Origin: a virus
Length of the DNA stretch: 45,474 nucleotides
Reading direction: 5' to 3' (one strand)
IMG/VR virus record: IMGVR_UViG_3300036945_000687
Coordinates: 1 to 45,474 of that record
Within the stretch, counting starts at the first letter, position 1. The number at the start of each line of letters is the position of its first letter. The position numbers were made by a program, and so were the translations under genes. This document shows, piece by piece, positions 1 to 8,128 of the stretch. The notes beneath the pieces are model-generated. The model did not search any database, was not told the origin of the DNA, and saw only the letters and a list, made by a program, of their open reading frames with translations.

Positions 1-390
1 TGTGGCGAGAGCAGTTTGCGGAACCTGCCCATTCTGCCGCGCCTGCATCCTTTGCATGACATCGCCGATACCGTCACGAATACCGCCAAAGCCGCCGCCA
101 TAGTTGGACCAGTCGAAACCAGCAGCGGGCAGCGCGGTCGCAGGCTGCACCGTCTGCGTTGGCTGTTCAATCCCGTAGAAGTCATTCAGCAGCGCGCCCG
201 CATTGGTGCCGGTCTGCACGAACGGGGAGAGCGTGGCTTTGTTTTCGCCGTAAATCTCTTTTGTGAGCGCGTTGTTATTGGCCGCAGTTGCCGAAGCGTC
301 CGCAGATGCCTGCTTGGCCGCAGAGTTCGACTTGGAAGCCGAGATAGCAGCGCCACCGGCTATCAATCCTGCACCAGCAACAATCACCAT
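1..390 (-). CDS. Ejection (DNA transfer) protein, 5' part only, cut by window edge
   Basis: The first 130 residues of a gene that runs off the left edge. The N-terminus is a Gly/Ala-rich hydrophobic stretch followed by a Ser/Ala/Asn-rich segment, as in P22 gp7-type internal proteins released into the cell with the DNA. Residues 1-84 are nearly identical to those of the complete gene at 44715-45467, then the two diverge in a Gly-rich linker. It begins 2 bases after the stop of the GNAT gene, so it belongs to the same leftward operon. I read it as a second allele of the same gene, created where a circular or permuted genome was linearised. A true tandem duplication cannot be excluded. Confidence 0.75.
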   Translation of the reverse strand, partial: MVIVAGAGLIAGGAAISASKSNSAAKQASADASATAANNNALTKEIYGENKATLSPFVQTGTNAGALLNDFYGIEQPTQTVQPATALPAAGFDWSNYGGGFGGIRDGIGDVMQRMQARQNGQVPQTALAT

Positions 391-397
391 GCCTAAT
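140..397. repeat. Terminal repeat, left copy (imperfect)
   Basis: Bases 140-397 align without gaps to 45217-45474; I count about 11 mismatches in 258 positions (about 96 percent). The match runs to the last base of the window, and to the left of base 140 the two copies are unrelated. This is what two alleles of one locus at the ends of a circularly permuted or terminally redundant phage genome would look like. Confidence 0.85.
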
Positions 398-848
398 TTC
401 CAATCCATTTGGAATGGTATGTTTCGACAGGCTCAAAACCCAATGCCGTGAACAACCGCGATGAATCTTTGTGGAGTTTAGACCCTAGAAACATTCGCTG
501 AACACCACGGCGCTTTGCCTCGCGTTCAACAGCTCTAAAAAGTCTCAGTCCGGCAGTACCGCCACGGACACTGGCGACTGTATAGTATATATCCATCGTC
601 AAAGTCAAACAATCTCGGTAGTGCAGACTTGGCTTCACGAAGCCCAAAAAGTACCCGACCAACTCGCCCGACTGCCGCAACGTGACCAGCATCAGTTCGC
701 CCGCAGCGTCGAGTGCGTCATAGACTTCCTGCATGGGATTAAGAGGCACTTTATCCTTGTTCAGTGCCAGTTCTTCCCAATGCGCCGGATAGATCGCGTT
801 CAATTCCGGCAGGCAGGACTGATAAGGCTCGACTTGCGCGGTGATCAT
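393..848 (-). CDS. GNAT-family acetyltransferase-like protein
   Basis: 151 residues, a normal length for a single GNAT domain. Around residues 92-103 there is an acetyl-CoA-binding motif of the type V-R-G-G-T-A-G-L, followed by a helix rich in Arg and Glu, and the C-terminus has the usual G-F beta-bulge (A-L-G-F-E-P-V). Its start overlaps the stop of the 2OG-oxygenase-like gene by 4 bases (ATGA), and it lies just before the ejection-protein genes, the place of gene 14 in P22-type late operons. Its substrate is unknown; modification of a virion, host or surface component is possible but not shown. Confidence 0.75.
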   Translation of the reverse strand: MITAQVEPYQSCLPELNAIYPAHWEELALNKDKVPLNPMQEVYDALDAAGELMLVTLRQSGELVGYFLGFVKPSLHYRDCLTLTMDIYYTVASVRGGTAGLRLFRAVEREAKRRGVQRMFLGSKLHKDSSRLFTALGFEPVETYHSKWIGN

Positions 849-1384
849 GGCAACCTCACGTCAACAATGCACACAATCCTGTCGTCTGCGCTGTTATTGA
901 TGACCTCATGCTCCGTCCGGTTATTGATCCACCATACCGAGCCGGATTCAAAGTTCACGGTCTCGTCCTGAATGCGGAAAATCGCGCCCGGACGGCTCTG
1001 CAAAACAATCTGATAGCGCGTATACATCAGCGCGGGCGCGCCTTGGTCTATGTGCGGCAATATCCGCCCACCGGGACGCAAACGCGTAATAATGACGCGG
1101 CCCAACCCAATACCGCCAACGCGGCGCATCAGGTCGAGGGCGTGCGTGCGCAATTCCGGCAACTGATACCAAGCCGCATAGGGGTAGGCCGTGATGTCAT
1201 CTATAACGTCGTTTTGATCATCACCCACGCGGTTAAACATCATCCAGATGTCGTCAGCGTCTGCATGAGCCGTGCCGGGGTGGCTTGTCCGAAGGTCGTT
1301 GATGTTCCACAGATCAGGCTTTGCGGCCAATGTCGCAAGCGTCTGTGTCGGATCGATTGAGCCGATATGCAGGAAATGCTTCAT
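845..1384 (-). CDS. Aspartyl/asparaginyl beta-hydroxylase-like 2OG-Fe(II) oxygenase
   Basis: 179 residues. The second half has the iron-binding facial triad of this fold: H111-x-D113 in the segment R-P-G-G-R-I-L-P-H-I-D, and H159 in R-T-E-H-E, followed ten residues later by R169, the usual place for the 2-oxoglutarate-binding Arg. The Gly/Pro motif before H-x-D is typical of the Asp/Asn beta-hydroxylase family. It overlaps the GNAT gene and sits between the tail needle and ejection genes. A role in modifying a virion or host protein is inference. The gene shows no damage, so activity is plausible. Confidence 0.75.
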   Translation of the reverse strand: MKHFLHIGSIDPTQTLATLAAKPDLWNINDLRTSHPGTAHADADDIWMMFNRVGDDQNDVIDDITAYPYAAWYQLPELRTHALDLMRRVGGIGLGRVIITRLRPGGRILPHIDQGAPALMYTRYQIVLQSRPGAIFRIQDETVNFESGSVWWINNRTEHEVINNSADDRIVCIVDVRLP

Positions 1385-1400
1385 AAATCCCCTAGTTGGA

Positions 1401-2171
1401 TCATAGCCTCACCGAAGAATAACCGTATTGACGCCAGAACCCGCCGCCATCACAGAACGCAAAGAACGTACCGTTATTTGGCAGTGATGTGCCGATGTCA
1501 GAGCCGCCGGGAAACGCCAGTGTGACAGCACCACCGCTCACATTGCTTACCGCCACACCCTCGCCACTGGCATAGCCAGACGCGGGGAACGTCACTGTAA
1601 TGCCCGCCGTGGTGATCAATAAATTGCCGCCCTTTTGCGTGCTTCCGAGCGTTGTCGTGCTGCTCAGCACAAATTGGCCATTGGACCGCACGCCCGGTTT
1701 GCCTGTCAGGTCCGCAAACGCGCCAGACGTTGCCACAGTTGCTAGGCCCGATATGTCAGCCGCAACATGCCCATGAACGATAGGCGCATAGGCTGCATCG
1801 CCTTCCGCATCAGTCAGATATTGCGGGTGCGGATCGGGCTTGGCTTCATGGTCTGCAACGGTTTCCAAAGCCGCAAGGCCTGTAACATCATCCTGCACAA
1901 CGATGATTGCTGCCTGCGCCGCCGCAATGTCCGCAACAGCCGCGGTCAGTGTGGCCTGCGTCACCTCTAGCGCGGCCTGTGCTTCCTCTAGGCCCTCTTG
2001 CGTGGCTGCAATCTCAGTAATAGTGGCGTTGATGCTGGCAAACGCGCCTTCAATGGCCTCCATCGTCTTCTGCCAGTGAATTTGCATTTGCGCCGTCGGT
2101 GTCCCCGCGCTCTCGAAATAGGCTTTCTGGCGTTGCAGGCGCGCAAGACTGACTACGGTCGGTTCAATCAT
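1401..2171 (-). CDS. Tail needle / fibre protein (P22 gp26 position)
   Basis: 256 residues. Residues about 35-100 are Ala/Thr/Gln-rich heptads that should form a trimeric coiled coil. Then comes a D-P-H-P-Q-Y-L motif common in tail-fibre shafts, and a beta-rich Gly/Ser/Thr C-terminus that could form a knob. It lies directly after the gp4- and gp10-like genes, interrupted only by an HNH gene, which is the position of the DNA-plugging tail needle in P22. The sequence itself is too simple to prove homology, so the role rests on order, coiled coil and length. Confidence 0.65.
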   Translation of the reverse strand: MIEPTVVSLARLQRQKAYFESAGTPTAQMQIHWQKTMEAIEGAFASINATITEIAATQEGLEEAQAALEVTQATLTAAVADIAAAQAAIIVVQDDVTGLAALETVADHEAKPDPHPQYLTDAEGDAAYAPIVHGHVAADISGLATVATSGAFADLTGKPGVRSNGQFVLSSTTTLGSTQKGGNLLITTAGITVTFPASGYASGEGVAVSNVSGGAVTLAFPGGSDIGTSLPNNGTFFAFCDGGGFWRQYGYSSVRL

Positions 2172-2719
2172 TGTCGCCCGCCTACAGCTTTTTCTCTCCC
2201 ATGATTTTCATGATAATCTAAAACAACTTCAGCACCACGCCTTGCAGCGACAGCCTCCTCTTTGGTGTCGTAAAAGCCCAAGCTTTTCTTTTTTTCATCG
2301 CCGACACCGATCGAGGCAGACCAGCGCCCTAAATCTTCGCGCCAATGAACACCATGGAAACCAGAAACATTGTTCGAGGATAACGACCTATTTCTTGCGT
2401 TGGTGCCATTTGTGACAACCCGAAGGTTCGCAATTCTGTTATCAGCGGGGTTGCCATTGATGTGGTCAATCTGCCCCCTCGGTGGCTCCCCGTGGAATAT
2501 CTCCCACGCCACCCGATGGGCTTTTAAGCCTATCCCGCACAAAGAAAGCTTTAAGTAACCTTTTGTGGTAGGCGCACCAGCGATAGCACCGGCATACCTA
2601 GTGCGCCAAATCCTATGGCCTTTATCCGTTTTAAAATGCTCTCTTGGACGCATCTTCCAAGTCAACAATCCATTCTCAGGATCGTATGACAGGGCTTCTT
2701 GAATATATTGTGTAGACAT
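2168..2719 (-). CDS. HNH homing endonuclease with AP2-like DNA-binding domain
   Basis: 183 residues. The core has A-H-R-V-A-W followed by I-D-H-I-N-G-N-P-A-D-N-R-I-A-N-L-R, the usual HNH_3 nuclease signature (residues about 67-105). Then S-G-F-H-G-V-H-W and a G-F-Y-D-T-K-E-E-A segment match an AP2-like DNA-binding domain. It is a paralogue of the gene at 14659-15192; both end in Y-H-E-N-H-G-R. It sits between the gp10-like and needle genes. Its TGA stop overlaps the needle ATG, so the insertion keeps the downstream start. Selfish homing element by family knowledge. Confidence 0.88.
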   Translation of the reverse strand: MSTQYIQEALSYDPENGLLTWKMRPREHFKTDKGHRIWRTRYAGAIAGAPTTKGYLKLSLCGIGLKAHRVAWEIFHGEPPRGQIDHINGNPADNRIANLRVVTNGTNARNRSLSSNNVSGFHGVHWREDLGRWSASIGVGDEKKKSLGFYDTKEEAVAARRGAEVVLDYHENHGREKAVGGRQ

Positions 2720-2762
2720 GATGTATTCTACATCCCGTTCACATGAACATCAATAACAAACA

Positions 2763-4118
2763 TTACTTTCTCCCGCCTCCGGGCTCATTAATTAATACAC
2801 CGCTGCATCGTATATCAACCGGATCGGTCACGCGGAATTGCACAAGCAACGAAGGTCGCGACGCAACACCAAGCCCGCGCCATTGCACTTCCGTTCGATA
2901 CTTGCCTTGCGCGCCGAGCGACTTTTGCCGCCAATCACCCCAAGTCTTGCCGTCATCGCGCGACATACGCATTTCAATGACCGGATCATCGTAATCGCCG
3001 GTCAAAAATGGCGTCTGCCCGACATTCACCCGCGCCACGATATTGCTGATACGGATAGCGCCGCCATCGATAGGCAATCCCGCCGACCATAGCCGCTCCA
3101 TCTGCCCGCCTAGATCGACATGACCCGCGCCAAAGGCCAGCGTCCGACCATCCACGCCCGAACCGAAAACACCGCCTGAAAAGCAGCTTGGCACCCAACG
3201 ATTGAAACCATAGCTTTTCCATTCCGACCATTGGCCGGTACGAGGCTGGAAAACCTGCGTTTCATTGTCGAGTTGAAGACAAAGGTATTCGTTGCCGCCC
3301 ATCACGAACGCAAACAGGCTTACCTCTGCGCTGGCTTCGATGCGTTCTTGCAGGCCGTTGTTCGAGATGATGTTGTTTTCATCCGACATGCAAACCTGAT
3401 TTTCGTGCGTCACCCATGCGAACGATGATCCGATAGCCGCCGCGCATCCCGTGCCACGAATGCCCTTTTCGATCACGCGGCCCTCAAGTGGCTGAAACGG
3501 CAATTCAGCATCGCCAGTGTTCGGCCAAAACTCCACCGTCTCGGAGCCAAACAACAGCAGAATGTCATCGATGAACAGCGCATCGCGAAGGTTGTCAGGC
3601 TGGTTTTCAGCCGTGGCGAAGTCGAGTGGATCGACCGTGCTTGCTAGAATCGGTGTCCAATAGAATTTGCCCGTGTCAGCCCGTAACGCGATGAACCGGC
3701 CAGCGCCTGCAATGACCTTGATCACCGAAGCGCCGTCAGGGAATGCCACGTCTGCCAATGTGGTGCCGTTATAGTAACGCAGCGCCCCGCCCGCCGCCGC
3801 CATAACACCGCCTTCATTGCCAGCGACCGACACAGGCCCATCGCCGGGGATCGCGCCCAAATAGGTCGTGCCGCGATACAGCGCACCGAACGACACGCCA
3901 AACAAGTCACCCGACTGTACTCCATCCTTGCGGAATACAGCCTTGACCGGCCCCGTGCCCATATCTGCAGCCCGATCAATAACCGCCATACGGCTTTGCA
4001 GCGCCTTGCCAGTCTTTTCCGTTGGTGCCTGTTCGAGCACCATATTGGTCACAGACAGCGGTGGAAGCCCGCCGCGCCCGCGCTCATAGGATGATGTAGC
4101 AAATTCAATATTCGCCAT
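2763..4118 (-). CDS. P22 gp10-like packaged-DNA stabilisation / tail hub protein
   Basis: 451 residues, close to P22 gp10. The protein is a run of short beta motifs: trigger-like G-x-x-Y-R-G-T-T-Y-L-G, a G-R-F-I-A-L-R segment, D-D-I-L-L-L-F-G-S-E-T-V-E-F-W near the middle, and a late segment with M-R-M-S-R-D-D-G-K-T-W. These are characteristic of the P22 gp10 family, which forms the ring joining portal/gp4 to needle and tailspikes. Its start overlaps by one base the stop of the gp4-like gene, matching the P22 order 4-10-26. Confidence 0.8.
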   Translation of the reverse strand: MANIEFATSSYERGRGGLPPLSVTNMVLEQAPTEKTGKALQSRMAVIDRAADMGTGPVKAVFRKDGVQSGDLFGVSFGALYRGTTYLGAIPGDGPVSVAGNEGGVMAAAGGALRYYNGTTLADVAFPDGASVIKVIAGAGRFIALRADTGKFYWTPILASTVDPLDFATAENQPDNLRDALFIDDILLLFGSETVEFWPNTGDAELPFQPLEGRVIEKGIRGTGCAAAIGSSFAWVTHENQVCMSDENNIISNNGLQERIEASAEVSLFAFVMGGNEYLCLQLDNETQVFQPRTGQWSEWKSYGFNRWVPSCFSGGVFGSGVDGRTLAFGAGHVDLGGQMERLWSAGLPIDGGAIRISNIVARVNVGQTPFLTGDYDDPVIEMRMSRDDGKTWGDWRQKSLGAQGKYRTEVQWRGLGVASRPSLLVQFRVTDPVDIRCSGVLINEPGGGRK

Positions 4119-4777
4119 CAGGCAGGCCCCATGTAGTACGAGGCGGGCCGGTATGCGTCGAACAATTCCCGCTCGGTCATTTGCGCGCGTTGGACAAGTT
4201 CGGCAGATGGCGGGGTGTCGCTAAAGATATTGCAGCACCGGAGCGCGAGGTTGGTCATTACCGCCTCGGTCCATTCTTCAGGAATATCGATGGTTTCGCT
4301 AGGATCGGTTACGGTATCAAGCGCGCGGTCAATATCGAGCGACAGCGTATAGTCGGCAGTCGGCACAGGCCAGACCGTCAGGACAAGCGCGCCCGCGTTT
4401 TGCTCGACGTTGTAAATCGATGGTGTGCCCGATGCCGCCTTGTTGGGTAGGACGGCGTAATCATCCCGCTCGAAACGGCTCATGGCGCGTTGATTGGTGG
4501 CGCTATCTACATAGCGCGCGCCGTTCACTTCACGCACATAGACCGGCAACGTAATGGACGCCGTATCAGCCGTTCCAGAAGCTGTGTAGACTTCCTGCGT
4601 CCATCCAAGCCCGCGAGTACCCCAAGTCTTCAGCATGGCGTTCAGGCGGAAAATGCAGGCGTTCATTTCATCGGCTTCAGGATCATCCCCGAATGCGATG
4701 GTGCCGTTTTCAAGCAAGGCGTTCTTGATGAAGTCCCGCGCCGTGGTGCTAAATGCCGTGGTGCCGCTGGTTGTCAC
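4118..4777 (-). CDS. P22 gp4-like head-completion protein
   Basis: 219 residues. It begins T-A-R-D-F-I-K-N-A-L followed by N-A-C-I-F-R-L-N-A-M-L-K-T-W, a helical pattern typical of P22 gp4 head-closure proteins, and ends in a helical segment with R-A-Q-M-T-E-R-E-L-F. In P22 twelve copies extend the portal ring after DNA packaging. It lies between a small zinc-ribbon protein and the gp10-like gene, overlapping both by 1-4 bases. No peptidoglycan-hydrolase signature is visible to me. Confidence 0.75.
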   Translation of the reverse strand: MTTSGTTAFSTTARDFIKNALLENGTIAFGDDPEADEMNACIFRLNAMLKTWGTRGLGWTQEVYTASGTADTASITLPVYVREVNGARYVDSATNQRAMSRFERDDYAVLPNKAASGTPSIYNVEQNAGALVLTVWPVPTADYTLSLDIDRALDTVTDPSETIDIPEEWTEAVMTNLALRCCNIFSDTPPSAELVQRAQMTERELFDAYRPASYYMGPA

Positions 4778-5025
4778 AGGTCGCTTGCCTCCGTAGTGTT
4801 CGGGGTGTTGTCCACCTGATTGTCAGGGCGAGCATTCGGCAGCGGAACGCCTTCAGCCTTGACGCGTGGCGGGGTCATTTCGGCGGGCTTCGGGTCTAGG
4901 TCTTTCCGGCACACCATCGCGCCGGTCCATTCCTTGACCAGATCACGCAGGCGGAATTTGAAACCACACCGATCACAAATCGAGTAGACGCCGCCGGGAA
5001 TGTAGGAACTGCTACCTTCAACCAT
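4774..5025 (-). CDS. Small zinc-ribbon virion-operon protein
   Basis: 83 residues from the ATG at 5025, which has a good AGAGG ribosome site 8-9 bases upstream; an in-frame start further up has none and would run into the capsid region. The N-terminal half has C-D-R-C-G-F followed by V-C-R-K-D, three cysteines of a likely zinc ribbon with a fourth ligand not obvious. The C-terminal third is Pro/Asn-rich and probably disordered. Such small CxxC proteins recur beside gp4-like genes in related phages. Function unknown. Confidence 0.6.
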   Translation of the reverse strand: MVEGSSSYIPGGVYSICDRCGFKFRLRDLVKEWTGAMVCRKDLDPKPAEMTPPRVKAEGVPLPNARPDNQVDNTPNTTEASDL

Positions 5026-5087
5026 TGCGCGGACCTCTGAAAAGAAAAGTGCCCATCCTATAAAGGCGATGGGCCTTCCTTGTTTTA

Positions 5088-6002
5088 CTAGGCTCCAGCA
5101 CTTCCAAAGCAGCCGCGCCAATCGGCCCAGCCCGTAGCGAAACGCTCGGTTGCCTTGGCCTTGGCGTTCTCGGTGTCGAAGTCGTTATCCTTGGTGAATT
5201 CCAAGGCGCGACGGTTGAACGACAACAGACCATACGGAATGTCCGTGGTCAGGAACCACGCATCGCTGTCCGTCAGGTACGGGTCAACGATGACCATATC
5301 AACCAAGCCCTTTGCCTTCAGCACGTTCACGTTGTTCGTGTTCGTGGTGTCGGTCTTGGCACCAGACTGAAGTTCGCTGTCCAGAATGCGCGAGGCATTG
5401 AACATTTCAGACGGGTGGATGATCAAGGCCTTGGGCATTGCACCAAGGATATGACCACGGGCGTTCTTCATGGTGCTGATTGCCGTCACGGCGCTTTCAA
5501 GGGCGCTTTCAGACAGATCGGCAGCAGTCAGAAGGTTCGATTGGTTGCCCGACAAGGTGGGATGCGCAGCAGAGAACAGCGCAACACCATCGCCGCCGAC
5601 ATACGAACCCGAAAAGCCACGGTTCAGCACATTGGCGTGAACGATGCACTTGGTCGTATTCATCGAACGGGCCAGTTCAGCCGAACGACGCTCCGAGATG
5701 GTCTTATACTGACCGTCTTCGATAGCTTCGCGCGTGACAATGTAGCCCAGACCATAAACCACGTTGGTGAAACGCGACTTGTAGCCTTCGCCGTCATTGT
5801 CGTACTGGATCGACGCGCCTTCAGGCTTCGGAGCAGCAAGACCAAAGCCAGTAGCTTCGGCAATTTCCTCGTACGCCTTGTCAGACGTTTCCATCTGGAA
5901 ATACGCTTCGTATGGCTTGCCATATTCGTCGTACTTATTGCCGAACCATGCCTTTACGCCGGGCCAAAGGTTCGACGGGTGGTTTGAACGAGTAATAGTC
6001 AT
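5088..6002 (-). CDS. Major capsid protein (HK97-type fold, probable)
   Basis: 304 residues, starting T-I-T-R-S-N-H-P-S-N-L-W-P-G-V. It has an E-loop-like acidic/aromatic N-terminal part, a segment V-T-R-E-A-I-E-D-G-Q-Y, then H-P-T-L-S-G-N and a late V-D-P-Y-L-T-D-S-D-A-W-F-L, all usual in Mu/podovirus-type major head proteins. It follows scaffold and the small head protein. Family is assigned from order, length and motif pattern. Confidence 0.82.
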   Translation of the reverse strand: MTITRSNHPSNLWPGVKAWFGNKYDEYGKPYEAYFQMETSDKAYEEIAEATGFGLAAPKPEGASIQYDNDGEGYKSRFTNVVYGLGYIVTREAIEDGQYKTISERRSAELARSMNTTKCIVHANVLNRGFSGSYVGGDGVALFSAAHPTLSGNQSNLLTAADLSESALESAVTAISTMKNARGHILGAMPKALIIHPSEMFNASRILDSELQSGAKTDTTNTNNVNVLKAKGLVDMVIVDPYLTDSDAWFLTTDIPYGLLSFNRRALEFTKDNDFDTENAKAKATERFATGWADWRGCFGSAGA

Positions 6003-6014
6003 GTTCCGTCCTCC

Positions 6015-6599
6015 TTAGACGCCAGTGGTGCCAGCAGCGGGGGTTTCAGTGGCTTCGACAATCGAGACGAGCCATACAGGGCCGGTGCCGCCGATGGTGT
6101 TGCCGATGGTCTGGTCAAACGCGACAATGCGCATCTGTGCCGAAGTGGTGGCCTTGGTGGAGCTGTCCAGCATATAGCCCGACTGCTTCGTGTAGACGCT
6201 GCCCGAACCAGCCACGAGATCAGCGTTGTTGCCGATGTCCGTGGTTGCCAGAGCGCCACCAACTGCGTCTTCTTCGATGGCAAACAGAAGGTTGTAATCA
6301 TCCGCAACAAGCAGATAATCAGCTTCCGAAGCCGCACGATAGCCGCGATTGATTGCCGTGGTGGAACCGGCTGCAACGCCGTCCTTGGGAGCAAAGCCCA
6401 CAACAACGCCCGTTATATTGGCACCAGCAGCGGCACGCGCAGCACCAGGAACGCCAGCAGCGTCACCCGTGCCAGAGATAATGACCGGATCACCAACAAA
6501 GATGTTGTTCGTTTCTCCGGCAGCGACAGAATACAGATTGCAAGCGCCGTTGTACGGTGCCCCGCTCTTGTATCGAATTGGTTTCAGACCAAAAGCCAT
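6015..6599 (-). CDS. Head-associated (decoration/stabilisation-like) protein
   Basis: 194 residues starting F-G-L-K-P-I-R-Y, then a Gly/Ala/Thr-rich beta protein. The pattern Y-N-G-A-C-N-L-Y followed by F-V-G-D-P-V is typical of small capsid-associated proteins that precede the major capsid gene in podoviruses. It lies 12 bases upstream of the capsid start and one base from the gene before it, so it is co-translated with head genes. No transmembrane part. Decoration is inferred; a minor structural role is the alternative. Confidence 0.6.
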   Translation of the reverse strand: MAFGLKPIRYKSGAPYNGACNLYSVAAGETNNIFVGDPVIISGTGDAAGVPGAARAAAGANITGVVVGFAPKDGVAAGSTTAINRGYRAASEADYLLVADDYNLLFAIEEDAVGGALATTDIGNNADLVAGSGSVYTKQSGYMLDSSTKATTSAQMRIVAFDQTIGNTIGGTGPVWLVSIVEATETPAAGTTGV

Positions 6600-7058
6600 T
6601 TAGACCTCCGTGAGTTTGTTTCCCGGCACGGAGTAAAGTTCTTCCGAGCCAGCGCGGTCGGCAGTCGGTCGGGCAAGCTGTTCATTGTCGCGCTGCTTGA
6701 TCGCGGCCAACTTTTCGGCCTGATCTTGCGCCATGAATGCTTTAGGCTTCATCAGCAGATGCTGTTGCATCGCCTTGCCTTCCGAGTTTCGACCACCGTG
6801 GATAGGTGCAACGTCGGGCACTTTGTCCCAATCGTCGTTTTGCGTCAGTTGCTGAATCCGTGAACCGTCATCACGCCCCCAACGAAACTCCATATCGGGG
6901 TGGGCTTTGATGACTTCTGCGGGGATCGCCAGTTTTGACGCAATGCCACCCGATCTACGGCGGCGCTCGGTGTTCGTCGTTTCGTCACGCTTCGGACGCC
7001 CCGGACGGCGGGTTTCTGTTGCGCTATCTAGCACAGGTTTAGAATCTTGCATATTCAA
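6600..7058 (-). CDS. Conserved head-operon protein, basic N-terminus
   Basis: 152 residues. Residues 15-38 are rich in Arg, Pro and Lys (R-R-P-G-R-P-K-R), which suggests nucleic-acid contact. A central M-E-F-R-W-G-R-D-D-G motif and a C-terminal helix follow. Overlaps the scaffold gene stop by 4 bases. Small proteins with an M-x-F-R-W core are found near scaffold genes in several podoviruses, but their role is not established. I give no function. Confidence 0.55.
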   Translation of the reverse strand: MNMQDSKPVLDSATETRRPGRPKRDETTNTERRRRSGGIASKLAIPAEVIKAHPDMEFRWGRDDGSRIQQLTQNDDWDKVPDVAPIHGGRNSEGKAMQQHLLMKPKAFMAQDQAEKLAAIKQRDNEQLARPTADRAGSEELYSVPGNKLTEV

Positions 7059-7840
7059 TTTTCCTCATACCAGATTTTAGCGTAATCCTCGCGCTTGATG
7101 CCGCGTGTTCGCTCAAAATCGATGGCTGCTTTCTGTGCATCGGCGGGAAGCGACGAAAAGCCTTTCTTGCCCGATACTGCCGCGCGATTGCCCGGAGTGT
7201 TCAGGGGTGCGGGTTTGGGTTTGGGCTTCTCTGCTTCAAAGAATTCGGGGAACATGGCCTTTGCTTCGCGCTCGACGATAGCCAATTGCCGCGCATGGCC
7301 GAGGCCGGTGGCAGCGAGTTCATTGGTGCGATTGATCGCCCATGCTGTCGCTTCCTGATCCTTTTGGAACCAGCTGGCGTTGCGCTCTATGAATGCGTGC
7401 GTTTCGTCTGGAACGGTTGGCTGAACAACGGCGTCTACCTTCGCCAATTCTTTTTCAGCACGGCGGAAGGTTTCCAGATCGCCAGCGTCAAAGGCTTCGT
7501 TCTGCTCTTTCAGCAGCCGGTCACGTTCCTTGGCGACTTCGCGTTCTGTGATGGTGGCAGACGTTCGGGCCACGCGGGCAAGCTGGTCTTCAACACCCTT
7601 GAGGCGGTTCGATAGCTTGTGGTTTACATCCACCGTGGCGCGCATGAAGTCGTGCGCGGGCTTCCATTTCTCAGGATCGCCCTTCCAATCGTCTTTCGGA
7701 CGCCAACCCATTTCGGAGGCTAGGCCCTCAAGCGTTACCGGCTCCGGTTCGCTTTGGGGTGTTTCTGTGACTTCGGCAACTTCGCCTTCGTCAATCGCCT
7801 CGTCTCCCGACGATGCATTCTGTTCAAGGTCCATAGACAC
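7055..7840 (-). CDS. Scaffold-like head assembly protein
   Basis: 261 residues, acidic at the N-terminus (Glu/Asp/Pro-rich, first 35 residues), with long charged helices (residues about 80-145) likely to form coiled coils, and a basic C-terminal tail ending R-E-D-Y-A-K-I-W-Y-E. This charge layout and the place between portal and capsid are typical of internal scaffolding proteins, where the C-terminal helix binds coat subunits. No protease signature is seen. Confidence 0.75.
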   Translation of the reverse strand: MSMDLEQNASSGDEAIDEGEVAEVTETPQSEPEPVTLEGLASEMGWRPKDDWKGDPEKWKPAHDFMRATVDVNHKLSNRLKGVEDQLARVARTSATITEREVAKERDRLLKEQNEAFDAGDLETFRRAEKELAKVDAVVQPTVPDETHAFIERNASWFQKDQEATAWAINRTNELAATGLGHARQLAIVEREAKAMFPEFFEAEKPKPKPAPLNTPGNRAAVSGKKGFSSLPADAQKAAIDFERTRGIKREDYAKIWYEEN

Positions 7841-7888
7841 TCACTCTTGCCCTGTAAGGCGGGCCACCGATCCCGACTGCCGGGAAAC

Positions 7889-8128
7889 TTAGTAAAGCGC
7901 CAAAATGTCTGTTGCGGTCGTGCCGGTTGCGAGAACCTGCGCCGGACGGATAGGCAGGATGCCGACAGGTGCGCCCTTGAATACCACCGCGCCGCTCTTG
8001 CCCTTCATGACAACAGCCACATCGCCAGACACGCCAACGTAAAGGCCGCGAGGGTACGAGAGAACCGTCACATCGCTTGGCGTAATGGCAACGGCATAAT
8101 CCGCCGCCGAAATATCCCGTCCACTCAT
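7889..8128 (-). CDS. Small conserved virion-type protein
   Basis: 79 residues with the pattern I-T-P-S-D-V-T, R-G-L-Y-V-G-V-S-G-D-V-A-V, and A-T-G-T-T-A-T-D-I-L-A-L-Y at the end. This is a recognisable small beta protein in many alphaproteobacterial phages and gene-transfer-like clusters, usually near head genes. Its biochemical role is not known to me. The ATG overlaps the stop of the GroES-like gene by 4 bases. A 48-base gap separates it from scaffold. Confidence 0.6.
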   Translation of the reverse strand: MSGRDISAADYAVAITPSDVTVLSYPRGLYVGVSGDVAVVMKGKSGAVVFKGAPVGILPIRPAQVLATGTTATDILALY

